Part shown: positions 59,095 through 64,000 of the stretch, in pieces | Layout: each line of letters starts with the position of its first letter | Position numbering within the stretch: the stretch's first letter is position 1 | NCBI GenBank assembly: GCA_008330645.1 | Contig: VLTN01000018.1 | Coordinates: 248,001-312,000, forward strand | DNA from: Cafeteria roenbergensis | Lineage: Eukaryota > Sar > Bigyra > Bicosoecida > Cafeteriaceae | Length of the DNA: 64,000 nt | Direction of reading: 5' to 3' | Program-made: the position numbers and the translations under genes | Notes under the pieces: generated by a model | Database searches by the model: none | What the model saw: only the letters and a program-made list of their open reading frames with translations | What the model was told of the DNA's origin: nothing

Positions 59095-62000
59095 GTAAGC
59101 GAGGGCCGTCGCCAGGAAGGAAGAAGTGCCGCGAAGGAGGCACATGGTGTGAGGGGCAGCAGGCGCACTCGGGCCCGGGATGCGCCGAAAGAGGCGCGGC
59201 CGCACCGCGGCGACGCCATCGCGGGCTGGAGCGCGGAGCCGGCCGCTGTGACGGTCGCGCCGCCCTGGAAGCCACGCCGCTCGCTGGTGAATGCTGCCGG
59301 CTACGCGGACTCGGACGCGTCTGAAGTGTCCTCGGGCGCCAGCGGCCACCTGCCAGCGCTCCCCCAAACTCGCCCCAAGCGCGACGTTGCGAGCCGCCAG
59401 GTGCACGTCGGGGACACGCGCGTCACGGAGCGAAGCGACGGGCGTTGGTCTCCTCCCTCCACCGACCCGACCCCGGCGGTGGACGAGGGTGCCGCTCGGC
59501 AAAGCCGTCAGCTTCGAGCTTCGCGCCGCGACCAGCGAGCCGTGCCTCCCCTCCGCGGCGCTCGCTCCAAGGGCGCGCATTCCTCCGCGACGCCGCAGTC
59601 ATCTGGGGCGCGAGACGCGCAGCGCGGGGCTGTGTCTGCCAGGGGCCAGCTCTCCGTCGAATGGAATCCCATTGCGCACGTCGTTGATCGCTCGGGCGCC
59701 AGGCGGGCACCATCCATTCACTCGGCGCGCGAGCCCAGACGCCAGGAGCGATCCCATTCGACCAGCCGGGGCGGCGGAGTGGGGCGCGCAGCCACTCTCA
59801 GCTACGCTGCCGCGGCTGGACCAGCCGGCGTTGATGGCAGTGGCCTCCGTCGCGGCCGCTCCCATGTGCGATCGCTGCACCCGGACAGGACGTCGCGCAG
59901 CATGGACCCGCGATCGCGTCACCCGCCCGCTGCGCAGGCATGGGCCGACTCTCCCTACGGGGAGTACGACGCGCGTGCGTGGCCGAAGCGGTATCGGAGC
60001 GGCTCGCGCCATGGCTATCATCGGCACGAATACCGTGCTCCAGGCGAGCGACTGGCGCGTGACACGCAGAGCGACACTGGCGGCGCTGGCTTCGACGTCG
60101 AGCGCAGGTTCCGCTCCCTGGGACTGCCCCGGACCACGTCAGAACCTGCGCTGGAGGTCGACGACGACGAAGATAGGGCCGTTGCGCGCTGGCGCCAACT
60201 GGCTTGTACAAAGCGGCTCGCGGTGCTGCCCGCAGCTGTGGACGAGTGGTTCACCGTCACACGCGCAGCGGCTCTGCGCGGCGACGCCTTGACATCGCCT
60301 CCTTGGATCCCAGAGTGCGAGGCGCAAGGCGGCCAGGCCATTGTCGACATTCGCGGGGCGTACGTTCTTCGGAGGAGGAGAGACCTGGCGGCCTGGACTG
60401 AGCTCGGCGGCGAGTCTGCCTCTGCGGCCGACAAGCGGCGGGCCAAGTTCCGCACTTGGCTGCGCACCGGCACGTCAGCGCAGCAGCGGCGCAAGGCGTG
60501 GGGCATCATATCCGTTGCTTGGCGCGAAGCTGTGGCCCGCCGCGTGCTCCGCCGCACGGTCGCCAAACTGTTGGCGCTCGACCCAGACTGGGGGGTTTCC
60601 CAGTCTCCGGGGTTGCGCATGCGGCTGCGGTGGTGGCCCCAGGCCGATCTCCAAGCTGCTGCCGGGGGCCTGCCGGCAAGGCCAATGGCAGGCAAGGGGC
60701 TCTTGCAGTTCGACTTCCCCGCGCGAGCAGCAATCAATTTGGAGCCAGAGTGGCGTGGCGGCGGGGTCCTTGGCGCCTGGAAGGAGGCCGGCCTGCGTCT
60801 CGGCCCCAAGGCTCAGACCTTGGCGCGGGTTCCCTGCCCACCTCGCTTTGCCGCCGACGCTGCTGGCGCTGACGCGCTGTCGGTTGACTGCTGGGGGGTT
60901 GGCGGGGCGGTTCTGCGCACAGTGGAGCGCGTCGCCCTGGCCCAGGCGTGCGGGCAGGGTCTGTGGTCGACGCCGTGGTACCGGCAGTGGAGGAAGGATC
61001 CGCGGGCTTTCGAGGCAAGCCCATCGGAGACAGCGGTCTCTCCATTGGCCGTGGTCTGCAGGGCCGAGGCCGCGGCTGTGGCCAAGCAGGAGCTCGCTGA
61101 TGCCGCGACCCCAAATTCGCCCGTCAAGTGGCCTGCTGGGTCTCGGGGGCTCAGTCACGAGGCGTCGCTTGGCACCGCTGCGGCTGGAGGCCCTGACAAT
61201 CCTACCCGCGTTGCGAGCAGCCGGCCTGACAGCTGGCTGTTGTGGGGCCTGCCCCCTCCTTCTGGGCCTGTCCCGCCCCAGCGCGTGGCAGGGGCGAACA
61301 AAGCGGCGGTCCGGCGCACTCTGGCCCCGCTTCCTGGCCACACTGCTGCCGACGAGGCCGGGGACGGAGCAGTCGCGCCGGACCCGTTCGCAGCAGCCAC
61401 GGCTGCGGCTGCAGCTGCCGCATCACTCGCCGTCGCTGCTGGTGACCGGCGGCTGGCTGGCCTGGCCCCCGACTCCATCGCGGCGGAGGATGCCCTCATC
61501 ACCCGGCTGATTTTGGCCCGGGCTGGCGACGAGGGCCTGGGAGCAGCCGCGTCAGGGTCTCGCCCACAAGGGGCCGCCATGCGCTGCATCGGCGGCTGCT
61601 TGTGCGTCTTGCTCCAGCTTCCCAAGTACAGCTGGATGCAGGCCAAAGGTGTTCTGGCGGGCAGCGGATCTGCCTTGCGCCTCGGGCTGATTCCCCCTTC
61701 GTCTGCGGCTGCATCGGCTGGCACCCAGGCGCTGCTGGCTGCTCGTGCGCTCCTGCGCGAGCATTCGCACGACCTTCGCGAGCCCCTTATGTTGGCGGCC
61801 CAGACGGCTCTGGCTCTGCGCCATGCTCTGGAGGCTCATGGGGATTCGATCGGCTTCGTCGTTTGCCCATCTGCCGATGTCGCTGCAAGCCGTGTCGAGG
61901 ACTCTGGCGTTGCAGCGCCGCTTGCAATCGGCCTAGCGGGGGTGTCGGAAACCAAGCTGCTTTCGTCAGGCGTGGTTCGGGCGGTTGCGCCTCCTGGGGT

Positions 62001-64000
62001 GTGGACGGCCCTCGACGGGCTGACGGCCAAGGCAAGGGGCGTGGCAGCGCTTGCTTGGTGGGTGGCGCGGGCAGCTGGATGGAGGTACAAGGGGCTCAGG
62101 AGCGAGCTAGCAGCCTTCACCACTGCGCGTGGCCTCCAGTTCGGGCAGCTTCCAAGCAACCTCGAAAGGGAGGCGGAGACTGCGAGGCGCGAGCGGTGGA
62201 ACAAGGACGCGACGGCTATCCAGACAGCATGGCGACGTGCTGCCGCTTCCCGCAGGTACCGTGACATCAAGGCTGCATCAGCCAAGATTGGCCGCGTGGC
62301 GCGAGGGCACCTCGGGCGGAAGGAGTCCAAGGCCATGATGCAGGCGAAGCTGGCCGCGGAGGAGGAGGAGCGGGCGAAGCGCGCCGAGGCCGCACTGACG
62401 ATCGGCCGCGTGGCGCGAGGGCACCTCGGGCGGAAGGAGTCCAAGGCCATGATGCAGGCGAAGCTGGCCGCGGAGGAGGAGGAGCGGGCGAAGCGCGACG
62501 AGGCCGCACTGGCGATCGGCCGCGTGGCGCGAGGGCACCTCGGGCGGAAGGAGTCCAAGGCCATTATGCAGGCGAAGCTGGCCGCGGAGGAGGAGGAGCG
62601 GGCGAAGCGCGACGAGGCCGCACTGGCGATCGGCCGCGTGGCGCGAGGGCACCTCGGGCGGAAGGAGTCCAAGGCCATGATGCAGGCGAAGCTGGCCGCG
62701 GAGGAGGAGGAGCGGGCGAAGCGCGCCGAGGCCGCACTGGCGATCGGCCGCGTGGCGCGAGGGCACCTCGGGCGGAAGGAGTCCAAGGCCATGATGCAGG
62801 CGAAGCTGGCCGCGGAGGAGGAGGAGCGGGCGAAGCGCGCCGAGGCCGCACTGGCGATCGGCCGCGTGGCGCGAGGGCACCTCGGGCGGAAGGAGTCCAA
62901 GGCCATGATGCAGGCGAAGCTGGCCGCGGAGGAGGAGGAGCGGGCGAAGCGCGCCGAGGCCGCACTGGCGATCGGCCGCGTGGCGCGAGGGCACCTCGGG
63001 CGGAAGGAGTCCAAGGCCATGATGCAGGCGAAGCTGGCCGCGGAGGAGGAGGAGCGGGCGAAGCGCGACGAGGCCGCACTGGCGATCGGCCGCGTGGCGC
63101 GAGGGCACCTCGGGCGGAAGGAGTCCAAGGCCATGATGCAGGCGAAGCTGGCCGCGGAGGAGGAGGAGCGGGCGAAGCGCGACGAGGCCGCACTGGCGAT
63201 CGGCCGCGTGGCGCGAGGGCACCTCGGGCGGAAGGAGTCCAAGGCCATGATGCAGGCGAAGCTGGCCGCGGAGGAGGAGGAGCGGGCGAAGCTCGCCGAG
63301 GCCGAGAACTCAGCATCTCACACCACTGCCCATACTCAAAAGACCGGTCACAAGCCTTTTGGAGATGGCACCTTTTCCAGCGGCCTGCGCCTCAAAGGCA
63401 AGGCAAGCTTCCGTGGATCCGCAGGTCCTGGGTTCCGAGGCCCGCGGGGCTGGGGCTCCAAAGGCAGCATGTCTGCTCGAGGAGAGTCAGTTGCGGCAGG
63501 CGCTGCCAAGTCGCCCTCTTCTTCCATGGCAGGCAAGCGAATCACCCAGTCCTCAGTCGGGAGCACCTCAACAAGGGCGCGAGGTGATGGCTTTGGGGCG
63601 GCTGCTGCCATCGAGTGGGCTGACGGAGACCCGGACGTTGCCTTGCCCGATAGACACCCAGCCCCGGTGAGCGCTCGCGAAGCTCAGCTCGAAGCCATTC
63701 ACGAGGCTCGCACTGCCCGGCGGAGAGCGGATCGGGAGCGCACCAAGGCAGGGCAGATTGTGGCAGGATTCGTGTCCCGGCAGCTGAAGCACAAGGCGCA
63801 GCGCGCGAGGCGGGTCATTCGACTAGCAGTGATGCTGCAAGCAGCTTCTCGTGGCTTCCTTGCAAGGCGAAGGGCAGCGCGGCGACGAGCTGCTGGAAGT
63901 GTGCTCGAGGCGCTACCAAAGGGCGTTCTGGTCGAGCACAACCAATCCGGCCAAGTCATCCTTGTCTCTGTCGGGCACGAGCCTTCGCATGCAGGTGCGA
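59095..64000 (+). CDS. IQ-motif repeat protein, incomplete at both ends
   Basis: The frame is open from 58954 past the window edge. A good acceptor, GACTTGCCCTGCAG, ends at 59094, so at least 1,635 residues are coded. Residues 1-950 of this part are Arg/Ala-rich with helical patches and scattered Trp (RTWLRTG, SVAWREAVAR). ATAIQTAWRRAAASRRYRD near 62214-62270 is a standard IQ motif. Nine copies of a 38-residue unit follow, each with IGRVARGHLGRKESKAMMQ then AKLAAEEEERAKR: an IQ-like motif with Gln replaced by Gly plus a charged helix. After about 140 Gly/Ser-rich residues, LQAASRGFLARRRAARR at 63835 is another IQ motif. IQ motifs bind calmodulin or centrin; a cytoskeletal role is inferred. 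No stop codon before the window end. Confidence 0.75.
62287..63312 (+). repeat. 114-bp tandem repeat, nine copies
   Basis: Successive CAGGCGAAGCTGGCCGCGGA blocks are 114 bp apart (62341, 62455, 62569 and onwards). Copies differ at few bases: GCC/GAC for an Ala/Asp residue, ATG/ATT and ACG/GCG. The last unit is slightly diverged. It encodes the IQ-like 38-residue units. Long minus-strand frames here are shadows. Confidence 0.92.

Noticed and set aside
61836-63248. Minus-strand frames with perfect 38-residue repeats
   Set aside because: Antisense of the IQ-repeat array. A 114-bp unit is a multiple of three, so all frames without stops look repetitive.

Overview
This window is nuclear DNA of a GC-rich unicellular eukaryote. 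Spliced genes, three tRNA genes with internal RNA polymerase III promoter boxes, and eukaryote-only families (PRC2 SUZ12, EFR3, SMC5/6-type MAGE protein, Brix ribosome-assembly factor, RBR ubiquitin ligase) show this. Coding regions prefer G or C at third positions. Introns are few, mostly about 100-250 bp, GT(G/C)AG-type, and crowded at the 5' ends of genes. Basal-body and flagellar families (CEP41-like, Sfi1-repeat, p25-alpha) suggest a flagellate, and I see no plastid gene. A heterotrophic GC-rich stramenopile such as Cafeteria would fit, but that is an inference.

Layout. 0.1-4.3 kb: CEP41-like rhodanese protein, MAGE/NSE3-like protein, DPY30-like small protein, HIG1-domain mitochondrial protein. 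4.7-11.9 kb: Ariadne-type RBR ligase, divergent from an atypical MAP kinase with an approximately 645-residue insertion in its activation segment. 12.4-20.2 kb: class II glutamine amidotransferase (DUG3-like) and a giant Sfi1-repeat protein. 20.9-26.3 kb: an accessory-looking island with three identical tRNA-Pro(CGG) genes and an ankyrin gene in which each 33-residue repeat is its own 99-nt exon, repeated at an exact 341-bp period. 26.6-35.3 kb: secreted GH20 hexosaminidase, DUF711 protein, a membrane trypsin-like pseudoprotease and mitochondrial glycine C-acetyltransferase. 35.7-41.8 kb: p25-alpha/coiled-coil protein and PPAN/SSF1. 42.1-52.0 kb: EFR3-like protein divergent from a SUZ12-like VEFS protein. 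52.3-58.3 kb: DCAF5-like WD40 protein and ArgJ. 59.1-64 kb: incomplete IQ-motif protein with nine 114-bp repeats.

Most genes are unrelated housekeeping functions. Several are arranged head to head, so they may share promoters. Three encode likely mitochondrial proteins (HIG1-like, GCAT, ArgJ), and the first two share a 14-bp palindrome-containing element upstream. The least ordinary parts are the ankyrin exon-intron array between tRNA genes, the MAP kinase insertion and the catalytically dead membrane protease.

Gene models were built by eye from splice signals, reading frame and family recall. No database search was run.
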